Shown: positions 16,554 through 24,725 of the stretch, piece by piece
Position numbering within the stretch: the stretch's first letter is position 1
Layout of the letters: the number at the start of each line of letters is the position of its first letter
NCBI RefSeq assembly: GCF_018619335.1
Contig: NZ_JAHHDX010000093.1
Coordinates: forward strand, 62,001-126,000
Reading direction: 5' to 3'
Length of the DNA stretch: 64,000 nt
Origin: Alteromonas sp. ALT199
GTDB lineage: Bacteria; Pseudomonadota; Gammaproteobacteria; Enterobacterales; Alteromonadaceae
Notes under the pieces: generated by a model
What the model was told of the DNA's origin: nothing
What the model saw: only the letters and a program-made list of their open reading frames with translations
Database searches by the model: none
Position numbers and translations under genes: made by a program

Positions 16554-17918
16554 GTGTCAGACGCTCAACGCATTTTAAAAACACTGCTTTTTTCTCTTTT
16601 TATGTTGTTAACCACTAGTGTTACAAGCTATAGCAGTTCCGCGAGTGCTATCGATACCACAATTGAAAAAGTGCAAACAGAGAACGGTACCACTTGGGTA
16701 CTAAGTTATACCCTAAATACGCCATCCGATCGGTTAGTGTTTATAAGAAACCCCGATTCTTCTAGAACAACTCGTTGGCTACCAAAAAACAGCGATATTG
16801 AGATTATTTACAACACCGTTGAGCAACAAGAAATTGTACGCTCTAAAACGGGAAAACCTATTTCTAAGGTTTCCTTTTTACTCACTCCCACTTACAAACA
16901 CCTGGGTAAAGACTATGCGCCGTTTTCGCCCTTTTCAAACGGTGGCAATGCTTTTCATTCTGGTCGTCTGTTTGCTTGTGCTAATACTTGTAAAGATGAA
17001 TATAATGAATGGCCTATAACCCTTAAAGTGCCAAGTGGCGAACATATCGTTTTAAACGGAAAAGTAGTTAGTGGCAGCGCCTCATGGGTAGATAAAAATA
17101 ATGGCAGACAGGTTTATGTAGGTAAGCAGCAACCTATTATCACAGACAGCGCTGTTGCTCTTATTGACCCAGCCCTACCTGAAAGCATTCAAGCAAAACT
17201 TAAAAACGACATGCCCAAAATAATGGCTTATTTCTCTCACTCTCTTAACCCACTTGCCGCTGAGAAACCTATGCTATTTGCTTCTTACGCCATGGTTGAC
17301 GGTCATTCATCACAAGGCGGCACGCTGCCAAATCAAATCTTTATGCACTGGAATAGAAATGATTTGGACAAGCGCGCTGAGAATAGCGACTTTGCCAATA
17401 AGACATTGTGGTTCTTTGCTCATGAAGCAGCACATTTATTCCAGCCCGGAAATACCGATGGTGTTTCAGAGAATGACGAACAATCTTGGTTACATGAAGG
17501 TAGCGCTGACTACTTTGCCGCACTAGCTATGAATTACCTTTATGAAGATGCCAATAGCTATGTAAAAAGGCGTATAACCCACGCGTTTGAAAGCTGTACG
17601 CAAGGTTTAACGCAAAGCACACTTGCCAACGCTTACAGGAAAGGACACTTCAACCTTTATTACTCGTGCGGAATGGTAATACACCGCGCCATCGACAGCG
17701 TAGTGCAGCAAAAAACGTTAGGTGAGGAGTCGCTGTTTACCGTATGGAAACGACTTCAAAAAGCAGTGAGTAGAGGCATGCCGCCTGGCACAGCGACCTT
17801 CTTAGCATTACTTGAGCCTTATAACGCACCTGAACTTATTAACGCCATAAATAATGCAACAAGCGATGATGCATCAAAAGCCATTCAAGGAGTTGAAGCG
17901 CTATATCAGATGAACTAG
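16554..17918 (+). CDS. Secreted zinc metallopeptidase (HExxH gluzincin type)
   Basis: A 454-residue protein with an N-terminal signal region (about residues 7-32, hydrophobic then SASA). Residues 35-200 look beta-rich and contain two cysteines in FACANTCKDEY. The catalytic part has HEAAH at 290-294 and a likely third zinc ligand, Glu315, in WLHEGSADYF. This is the HExxH...E arrangement of M1-like gluzincins, although the gap (20 residues) is two longer than the classical M1 spacing. Two later cysteines (SCTQG, YYSCGM) may pair. The GTG start is supported by AAGGA about ten bases upstream. It is divergent from the double binding-protein gene; a functional link is possible but unproven. Confidence 0.75.
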   Translation: MSDAQRILKTLLFSLFMLLTTSVTSYSSSASAIDTTIEKVQTENGTTWVLSYTLNTPSDRLVFIRNPDSSRTTRWLPKNSDIEIIYNTVEQQEIVRSKTGKPISKVSFLLTPTYKHLGKDYAPFSPFSNGGNAFHSGRLFACANTCKDEYNEWPITLKVPSGEHIVLNGKVVSGSASWVDKNNGRQVYVGKQQPIITDSAVALIDPALPESIQAKLKNDMPKIMAYFSHSLNPLAAEKPMLFASYAMVDGHSSQGGTLPNQIFMHWNRNDLDKRAENSDFANKTLWFFAHEAAHLFQPGNTDGVSENDEQSWLHEGSADYFAALAMNYLYEDANSYVKRRITHAFESCTQGLTQSTLANAYRKGHFNLYYSCGMVIHRAIDSVVQQKTLGEESLFTVWKRLQKAVSRGMPPGTATFLALLEPYNAPELINAINNATSDDASKAIQGVEALYQMN

Positions 17919-18026
17919 TCCTTTCAACGCTTATGTAGTAAAAACGACAACCAATGGTCTAGTATTAATGACTTATCACAACGCAATGCGTACAATACCG
18001 CCCCCCGAAAAATAGGTTGGTGATTT

Positions 18027-20906
18027 ATGAGTTCAGATAGTCAATTTTTAGTTGGTCAGCGTTGGTTAAGCAACACAGAAATAGAGCTGGGGCTGGGCGT
18101 GGTTATCGGTAACGATTTCCGCTCAGTTGAAGTGTTGTATCCGGCAACAGGCGAAGCGCGAAAATACACAAAGCAAGATGCGCCGCTTACGCGACTAATA
18201 TTTGAAATTGACGAAACGGTCAAAAGCCAGGATGGCTGGGAAATGACCATTACTGAAAAAGAAGAGAGCCAAGGTTTATTTATTTATCACGGGCTTCGTG
18301 AAGATACCAAAGCCCAAGTGCGTTTACCTGAAACCATGCTAGACAGCCACATTCGCTTAAACCAACCTGAAAAGCGCCTGTTCAGTCAGCAACTAGACAA
18401 TCCGAAATGGTTCGACTTACGGGAACGCGCCCTAGATCATCAATATGAATATTTACGTTCAAGTACTATCGGCCTTGCCGGTGCGCGCATATCACTTATT
18501 CCGCACCAGCTACACATTGCATCAGAGGTAGGCGGCAGACATGCACCTCGCGTATTACTTGCTGATGAAGTAGGGCTTGGTAAAACTATTGAAGCAGCGT
18601 TAATTATTCACCAGCAGCTTAAAACTGGTCGTGCCGAGCGCGTGCTTATCTTGGTTCCAGACTCGCTCATGCACCAGTGGCTAGTTGAGATGCTGCGCCG
18701 AGTAAACCTTCCCTTCGCCATTTACGATGAGAGTCGTTGCGAAGCAATTGAGAAGAGCGAAGCAATAGAGAAGAGTGAAAGTCTAGAAAATGACGAAACG
18801 ACTGACACAAGCACAGTAAACCCTTTTGAAAGCGATCAGCTGGTACTTTGCAGTATCGACTTTTTAAGTAAAAGTGAAAAACGACAGCAGCAAATTCAAG
18901 CCGCAGGTTGGGATTTAATGGTTGTCGATGAAGCTCACCACCTTGCGTGGTCAAGTGAGGCTCCCTCTGCCGAATACCTGTGTGTCGAAGCACTAGCTAA
19001 TCAAACACCTGGCGTATTGCTACTTACCGCAACGCCTGATCAACTTGGTCACGAAAGCCACTTTGCCCGCTTACGCTTACTCGACCCGGCACGCTTCCAT
19101 AGTTACGACGCTTTCTTAGATGAAGAATCGAAATACAGCCAGCTCGCTGATGCGGTAGCGCCATTACTTTCAGACGCCGAGCCTAACGACAAACAGCGTA
19201 GCAAACTCGCTGAATTCGCGCCCGACGTAATGGAACATGCGGGAGACTTAAATTCACCGGAAAACCGCCATGCGTTGTTGCATCAGCTCATCGACTGTCA
19301 CGGCACAGGGCGCATGTTGTTCAGAAACCGCCGTGCCAATATTGAAGGGTTTCCAGAGCGTAAATTAAGCGCTTATGAATTAACTTTACCTGAGGTTTAT
19401 TCAGAGGCAATTAACGGCGGCGACTTAACCTATTCACTTTATCCTGAGCGTATTGCAAGTGTTGTTAACAGCTGGACTAAGCAAGACCCGCGTGTTGAAT
19501 GGCTGCTCGATTTTATGCAAAGCGTTAAGCCAGAAAAGATTCTGCTTATTTGCGCAAGCGCCCGCACAGCACAAGAACTAGGCGAAGTCATTCGAACGCA
19601 AACCGGCATACGCCATAGCGTATTCCACGAAGGCATGAGTATAGTAGAGCGCGATAAGGCGGCCCATTACTTTGCCGACGAGGAAGACGGCGCACAAATT
19701 CTATTGTGTAGTGAGATTGGCAGCGAAGGCCGTAACTTCCAGTTCGCTCATCACTTGGTATTGTTCGACTTGCCTATTACGCCAGACCTGCTTGAACAAC
19801 GTATTGGTCGTCTTGACCGTATTGGTCAAATTCAAACTGTACAAATTCACGTGCCTTATTTAGCGAAAACCGCTCAGCACGTATTGTTAGATTGGTATCA
19901 CGAAGGGCTTAATGCCTTTGAGAAAACCTGCCCTACGGGCTCTGGCGTGTTCGACGACGTTAAGCCTTTGCTTATTGGTGCCTGCTTACACCCTGACGAT
20001 ATGAGTGCCCGTGACGAGCTTGTAAACATGAGCGTTACGCTAAATAGTCAACTGGTGGCACAGCTTGAAGCCGGTCGCGATCGTCTTCTTGAGCTTAATG
20101 CCTCGGGCGAAGGCCGTGTAGAACAACTGCTTGAAGATATTATCACCCTTGATAGCGAACAAGATTTGTCGCGCTTTATGGGGCGTGTGTTTGACGCTAT
20201 TGGTGTTCAGCAAGACGAAAAAGGCAATGATTGCTTTATTCTAATGCCAACCGAGTCAATGGTGAGCCAGCTTCCGGGGCTTGACCCAGAGGGCATGACG
20301 GTAACTTACAAGCGCCGTGTTGCTACCACGCTTGAAAACGTACAGTTTCTAAGTTGGGATCATCCACTTGTACATACTGCCATGGACGTAGTACTTACAG
20401 ACGTACACGGAAAAAGTAGCATGGGCTTTATTGCTGAGCCTTCATTACCGAAGGGCGCTTACTGGATAGAAACCCTTTTCGTGCTGCATGCACAAGCGCC
20501 GAAAGCGCTTCAATTAGGCCGCTTCCTGCCGCAAACGCCGGTACGCGTTTGTTTAGATGCGCAGGGCAATCCGTCTGATTTGAGCTTTGATGTTAAGCGC
20601 AAAATTGGTCGCAAAATTTCTTCTCAACTTCTAAAAGCACTGCAACAGCCACTAGAACTTGCTATCGAGAAAACGCGTAAGCTTGCTCATCATCAAGCTA
20701 ACCAAAAGCAGCATGATGCCCTTGACGATATGCACAGCACATTGAATGAAGAAATACAGCGCTTGCGCGACCTTCAAAAGCGCAACCCTGCCGTACGCGA
20801 CAGCGAAATTGAATTTATTGAAATGCAAATGAATGCCCTTGATAAAGCTATTCAGGAAGCAGATGTTCAGCTAGACGCAATACGTATTGTAGTGAACAAC
20901 CCGTAA
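18027..20906 (+). CDS. rapA: RNA polymerase-associated protein RapA (HepA), Swi2/Snf2 ATPase
   Basis: A 959-residue cytoplasmic ATPase that binds core RNA polymerase and promotes its recycling after termination. The N-terminus (FLVGQRWLSNTEIELGLG) is the Tudor-like NTD. The helicase core has LLADEVGLGKTIEA near 177-190, DEAH at 301-304, LLTATPDQ near 335 and EQRIGRLDRIGQ. The remaining C-terminal region is long and charged and ends in a coiled segment. Length is close to E. coli RapA (968). An acidic insertion containing an 18-base tandem duplication sits just before the DEAH motif. The next gene is rluA, as in E. coli. Confidence 0.96.
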   Translation: MSSDSQFLVGQRWLSNTEIELGLGVVIGNDFRSVEVLYPATGEARKYTKQDAPLTRLIFEIDETVKSQDGWEMTITEKEESQGLFIYHGLREDTKAQVRLPETMLDSHIRLNQPEKRLFSQQLDNPKWFDLRERALDHQYEYLRSSTIGLAGARISLIPHQLHIASEVGGRHAPRVLLADEVGLGKTIEAALIIHQQLKTGRAERVLILVPDSLMHQWLVEMLRRVNLPFAIYDESRCEAIEKSEAIEKSESLENDETTDTSTVNPFESDQLVLCSIDFLSKSEKRQQQIQAAGWDLMVVDEAHHLAWSSEAPSAEYLCVEALANQTPGVLLLTATPDQLGHESHFARLRLLDPARFHSYDAFLDEESKYSQLADAVAPLLSDAEPNDKQRSKLAEFAPDVMEHAGDLNSPENRHALLHQLIDCHGTGRMLFRNRRANIEGFPERKLSAYELTLPEVYSEAINGGDLTYSLYPERIASVVNSWTKQDPRVEWLLDFMQSVKPEKILLICASARTAQELGEVIRTQTGIRHSVFHEGMSIVERDKAAHYFADEEDGAQILLCSEIGSEGRNFQFAHHLVLFDLPITPDLLEQRIGRLDRIGQIQTVQIHVPYLAKTAQHVLLDWYHEGLNAFEKTCPTGSGVFDDVKPLLIGACLHPDDMSARDELVNMSVTLNSQLVAQLEAGRDRLLELNASGEGRVEQLLEDIITLDSEQDLSRFMGRVFDAIGVQQDEKGNDCFILMPTESMVSQLPGLDPEGMTVTYKRRVATTLENVQFLSWDHPLVHTAMDVVLTDVHGKSSMGFIAEPSLPKGAYWIETLFVLHAQAPKALQLGRFLPQTPVRVCLDAQGNPSDLSFDVKRKIGRKISSQLLKALQQPLELAIEKTRKLAHHQANQKQHDALDDMHSTLNEEIQRLRDLQKRNPAVRDSEIEFIEMQMNALDKAIQEADVQLDAIRIVVNNP
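18741..18776 (+). repeat. In-frame 18-bp tandem repeat inside rapA
   Basis: Two nearly identical 18-base units (18741-18758 and 18759-18776, two mismatches) encode EAIEKS twice, followed by the partial copy ESLEN. They fall in a surface-type acidic stretch between helicase motifs Ia and II. E. coli RapA appears to lack it. Confidence 0.8.
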
Positions 20907-20956
20907 ATGCAAAACGTGTAACATTACAAACGCGATAATGAAGTAACGAGTACATA

Positions 20957-21673
20957 ATGGCAAACCCGAGTTTTGTTTATAACCCGCCTATGACGCCTTA
21001 TCTTGATATTTTGTATAAAGATGAGGATATGGTGGTAGCGCATAAGCCTAGTGGGCTATTGAGCGTGCCTGGTAAGGCCCTAGAGCACCGCGACTCGCTC
21101 ATTAGCCGGGTGAACTGTGTATATCCTACTGCCACGGTAGTTCATCGGCTAGATATGGCGACATCGGGTATCTTAGTGCTGGCACTGAATAAAGATAGTC
21201 ATCGCCATATATCAAAACAATTTGAGCTTCGACAAACTAAAAAGCGGTATTTTGCCCGAGTACATGGTCATGTAGCTCAAGACAGTGGAGAGGTTAACCT
21301 TCCCCTTATTTGCGACTGGCCTAACAGACCAAAGCAAATGGTAGACTTCGAGCGCGGTAAGAAAGCAGTAACGCATTTTGACGTTATTGAGCGTACCCAT
21401 GATGAAAAAGGTTTGCCCTACTCTTTAGTTGCCCTTTATCCCATTACAGGTCGCTCTCACCAATTGCGCGTTCATATGCTTGCTTTAGGCCACCCTATTT
21501 TGGGGGATAGACTTTATGCCCATGAAGAAGCGCTATCTATGGCCTCTCGCCTACAACTACATGCAGAAAGCTTGAGCTTCTCACACCCAACTCGTGGGTA
21601 TTGGCTGCATTTTCACATCCCTATTCCTTTTAGCCTGTACCAACCCAAAGCCCTTTCTGAAAGCATTGAGTAG
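20957..21673 (+). CDS. rluA: Dual-specificity 23S rRNA/tRNA pseudouridine synthase RluA
   Basis: Isomerises U746 of 23S rRNA and U32 of some tRNAs in the known family member. It has 238 residues. The catalytic motif HRLD places the aspartate at residue 66. KPSGLLSVPGK, LPLICDWPNRPKQ and ITGRSHQLRVHMLALGHPILGDRLYA are near-identical to E. coli RluA. There is no N-terminal S4 domain, which separates RluA from RluC and RluD. It lies 50 bases after rapA on the same strand, so co-transcription is likely. A strong hairpin overlaps its stop. Confidence 0.94.
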   Translation: MANPSFVYNPPMTPYLDILYKDEDMVVAHKPSGLLSVPGKALEHRDSLISRVNCVYPTATVVHRLDMATSGILVLALNKDSHRHISKQFELRQTKKRYFARVHGHVAQDSGEVNLPLICDWPNRPKQMVDFERGKKAVTHFDVIERTHDEKGLPYSLVALYPITGRSHQLRVHMLALGHPILGDRLYAHEEALSMASRLQLHAESLSFSHPTRGYWLHFHIPIPFSLYQPKALSESIE

Positions 21674-21695
21674 CGTTTTCGCGCTACGTAATGCT
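21662..21695 (+). terminator. Hairpin overlapping the rluA stop codon
   Basis: AGCATT (21662-21667) and GTAGCG (21670-21675) pair with CGCTAC (21682-21687) and AATGCT (21690-21695), interrupted only by a 2x2 mismatch. There is no immediate T tract, so it may protect the 3' end rather than terminate. Confidence 0.45.
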
Positions 21696-21763
21696 GCTCA
21701 AACACATTATTTTAGTTTTAAAGTGACTTGCCGATAACCTTTCTAGAACGACTCGGTTTATGA

Positions 21764-22711
21764 ATGGATTTGATGCTAGCAAAGCTGTCCATATCGATGA
21801 TAGCTAAAGGCAAACTACTTTTTATGACAAGGCACGCTCTCCTTTTAACATTTGCAGTTATTATTTCGATGCTGCCTACAACTGCTCACTGTGACTTTTT
21901 CACAGATGTCAGTAATGCCTATCTACCTGACGAAGTAAAATCTTTGATGATTGGAGAAGTCGAAGCGCCAATTATAGAAATTGAAGCGCAAACACCATTA
22001 CCTTTGGGAGTTGCTGTAGTGCTCACAGAGCCATTTCCATCTAGCCTTACTCTTGCGCAGGCAAATAGCCTTGCAAGCGTGCTTGCGGAAAAAGGCTGGA
22101 ATGTAGTAATAAGCCCTTTCAATTTACCGCTAAACTCGCCAATTGATAAGATCAGAGAGGTAGAGGGTTCAGGTTCAGAAGCACAAGAGGCCCTTCCATC
22201 GGCTGATACCTCGCAAGTCATTCACCCTCGAAGTAATCAACTGGGTCAGTACTTGGATTTTGAATTGACGACAACTGCACTAATACTGCAACTCAATGCT
22301 CTAGATAATTATTTACAAGATAGAACAGGCTACCGAATGGTCATTGCACAAGGTATGCTTGCAACCGCTTACCTTACTGCAATAGAAGCGCAAACCAATT
22401 TACAGCCAGACACATTTGTAGCTATTTCACCATTTTGGCCACAGAAAGAAACAAATAACTTAGTGATTGATACCATCGCAAAAGCCAGCTTTCCTATTCT
22501 TGATTTATCCCTTAGTAATTTTAACGATTGGGAAACAAGCACTGCGATGAAGAGGAAAGTTAGAGCAAGAAGTGAACTAAAGTTGCATTACCGACAAGTA
22601 ACCCTACCAAATAACTCTTTAACCTTTAGTATAAGAAAAATTAAAAAACCCTCAAATATTCATTTAGTTGCAAATAGCACCATAGGTTGGACAAGACACT
22701 TAGGCTGGTAA
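21764..22711 (+). CDS. DUF3530-like exported alpha/beta-hydrolase-fold protein, probably non-catalytic
   Basis: The frame is 315 residues. A signal peptide is best seen from the ATG at 21824 (MTRHALLLTFAVIISMLP, cleavage near AHC), so the first 20 residues may not be translated; ATGs at 21764, 21797 and 21824 are all in frame. The rest looks like an alpha/beta-hydrolase-related exported protein of the DUF3530 type: a strand-rich region (GVAVVLTEPFPSS), an NVVISPFNLP block, and a VIAQGMLATAYL turn where a GxSxG nucleophile elbow would be expected. That Ser is absent, so esterase activity is doubtful. It follows rluA on the same strand. Family assignment is moderate. Confidence 0.6.
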   Translation: MDLMLAKLSISMIAKGKLLFMTRHALLLTFAVIISMLPTTAHCDFFTDVSNAYLPDEVKSLMIGEVEAPIIEIEAQTPLPLGVAVVLTEPFPSSLTLAQANSLASVLAEKGWNVVISPFNLPLNSPIDKIREVEGSGSEAQEALPSADTSQVIHPRSNQLGQYLDFELTTTALILQLNALDNYLQDRTGYRMVIAQGMLATAYLTAIEAQTNLQPDTFVAISPFWPQKETNNLVIDTIAKASFPILDLSLSNFNDWETSTAMKRKVRARSELKLHYRQVTLPNNSLTFSIRKIKKPSNIHLVANSTIGWTRHLGW

Positions 22712-22852
22712 TTTTTTTGTCTAAGGCTTACGCTAAATTAACATCCAAAACAGTTACCTACCTTTGAAGAGACCAATAATCGGTTTTGCGTTCTGTGGTA
22801 ATGACGTAATGGGCTATACTAATCTAAGCAAACAGAGACGGTTGAGTTACTT

Positions 22853-23176
22853 GTGAATGTTCAGAATTTTGTAGATAACAAAGCGAAACAGCTGTGTTTC
22901 TATTTGAGAACATTTTGGCAAGGAGAGCTTCCTATCGAGGAGATCGAACTATTCTTTTGGGATAGTATGGAAGAATGGGGACAAATTGAGTGCAAATTAA
23001 CGCAGCCTTATACGCAAAAAGAGCGCGTCTTTTGGCATTTACTTCACCAAGTGCATTATTGGAATGAAGATAAATTGACAAAAGACCAGTTTCTCGTGGA
23101 TGAATTAACAAACTGTGTCAAATTTCTAGAAGGCCTAGGGCACTGTCCTCTGGACTGCGTTGGTATCCGCCCTTAA
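22853..23176 (+). CDS. Small conserved-looking hypothetical protein, 107 residues
   Basis: A cytoplasmic protein of unknown function starting at GTG, reading MNVQNFVDNKAKQLC. It is rich in Trp, Phe and acidic residues (ELFFWDSMEEWGQI, ERVFWHLLHQVHYWNEDKL) and ends in a Cys-containing segment (GHCPLDCVGIRP). There is no signal peptide, membrane helix or metal motif beyond the CPLDC pair. A TATACT at about 22815 may be its -10. Composition and isolation support a real gene; I do not recognise the family. Confidence 0.65.
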   Translation: MNVQNFVDNKAKQLCFYLRTFWQGELPIEEIELFFWDSMEEWGQIECKLTQPYTQKERVFWHLLHQVHYWNEDKLTKDQFLVDELTNCVKFLEGLGHCPLDCVGIRP

Positions 23177-23280
23177 ATTTCACGCACCGAATACAGGTTA
23201 GATTAACACCATAAAGTTTTCTGATCGCCAATAAATTATTTATTACGCCCTCACAGTTTTATTGCTAAACACAATGGTTC

Positions 23281-24627
23281 GTGGCTCAATATACTTTTGA
23301 GTTACCGCCAAAGGCCGAAGTATTGCTTAGTGCATTAAAAACATTCAACGACAAACGCTATCTAACTATTTTTCTTTTTGGCATTTCCAGCGGATTTCCT
23401 TGGATCATGATTGGTTCCGTACTATCGGCATGGCTAAAAGATGAAGGTTTATCGCGCTCAGCTATTGGTTTATTCGGCATTATCTTCGCCACCTACTCTT
23501 TCAATTTTCTTTGGTCGCCCCTCGTTGACAAACTCAAGCCGCCACTATTAGGGCAGCGACGCGGCTGGATTTTTTTGATGCAGAGCGGTGTAGTATTACT
23601 ATGTTTGGCCATGTCCCAGCTCACCGCAGATAATGATCTGTTTTACGTTGCATTAATCGGTTTACTAATTGCCATAGCCTCTGCTACGCAAGACATAGCA
23701 ATTGATGGTTTTCGCATTGACTGTATTGAACAAGATGATAAAGATGGCATGTCTGCCGCCTCGTCTGTGGCCACTGCTGGGTGGTGGACAGGCTATGGTG
23801 GCCTTGGCGCCATCCCCTTTTTTTTGGCAGATCTAACTTCTTGGACATGGCCAGATATCTATTTATTGCTAGGCGCTATCATGGCTTTTTTGGCGCTAGC
23901 TACTTGCTTAGCCAGTGAGCCCATTGTGGATAGAGAAGCTTTGCTTAACAGGATAGCCTCTCCCCACGCTAATAGCAGTGCAGCTTTAAATTGGATGAGA
24001 ACAACACTAATTACGCCATTTTCTGAGTTCTTCAGTCGAAATGGCATCAAGCTGGCCGCTTCATTCTTACTGTTTATTTTCCTTTTCAAAATTGGTGAAG
24101 CTTTTCTAGGTCGTATGAGCATTGTCTTTTACAAAGAAGTGGGTTTTTCCAATAGTGACATTGCTACGTATTCAAAGTTACTTAATTGGTGGGTGACAAT
24201 TGTATTTTCACTTCTTGGTGGCTTAGTAAACATTCGCTATGGTATTTATCGGGGGTTAATGATTGCGGGGGTTGCTATGGCGGCTTCAAACCTTATGTTC
24301 GCTCTTATCGCACAAACCGGACCTTCTACTTCACTATTAGCCATCACCGTTATAGTCGACGGTTTTACCGGAGCATGGAGCACTGTTGCAATGGTCGCTT
24401 TCATTTCACTTTTATGTAACCGTGCTTTCAGCGCTACTCAATATGCACTCATGGCCTCGTTAAGTGTCGCAGGAAGAACCTTAGTTGCATCGAGCAGCGG
24501 TTTGGTCGTCGACAGTCTGAATGGAAACTGGAGTTCATTTTTCATTTTAACGGCTGTTATGGTAGTGCCTAGCCTTTGCTTTTTGTATTCCATTAGGGAG
24601 CATATTAAGCGCGTGGAAGCGCCATAA
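23281..24627 (+). CDS. AmpG-family MFS permease (muropeptide transporter-like)
   Basis: A 448-residue inner-membrane protein with about 12 hydrophobic helices. The N-terminal part resembles AmpG: GISSGFPWIMIGSVLSAWLKDEGL, the WSPLVDKLKPP loop with GQRRGWIF (the conserved loop 2-3 of MFS proteins) and the helix with ASATQDIAIDGFRID. AmpG imports GlcNAc-anhydro-muropeptides for cell-wall recycling and beta-lactamase control. Many bacteria have two AmpG paralogues, so the substrate could differ. It starts at GTG. No ampD, nagZ or ampR gene is near. Confidence 0.8.
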   Translation: MAQYTFELPPKAEVLLSALKTFNDKRYLTIFLFGISSGFPWIMIGSVLSAWLKDEGLSRSAIGLFGIIFATYSFNFLWSPLVDKLKPPLLGQRRGWIFLMQSGVVLLCLAMSQLTADNDLFYVALIGLLIAIASATQDIAIDGFRIDCIEQDDKDGMSAASSVATAGWWTGYGGLGAIPFFLADLTSWTWPDIYLLLGAIMAFLALATCLASEPIVDREALLNRIASPHANSSAALNWMRTTLITPFSEFFSRNGIKLAASFLLFIFLFKIGEAFLGRMSIVFYKEVGFSNSDIATYSKLLNWWVTIVFSLLGGLVNIRYGIYRGLMIAGVAMAASNLMFALIAQTGPSTSLLAITVIVDGFTGAWSTVAMVAFISLLCNRAFSATQYALMASLSVAGRTLVASSSGLVVDSLNGNWSSFFILTAVMVVPSLCFLYSIREHIKRVEAP

Positions 24628-24725
24628 AACATTTTCACTAACTTTACTCACGTTTCCTTGCAAGTTCGCGTTAGTTGCCTACATTTAAAGAAGGCAATTT
24701 ATGCAAACATTTGCAAGGAAGATAG

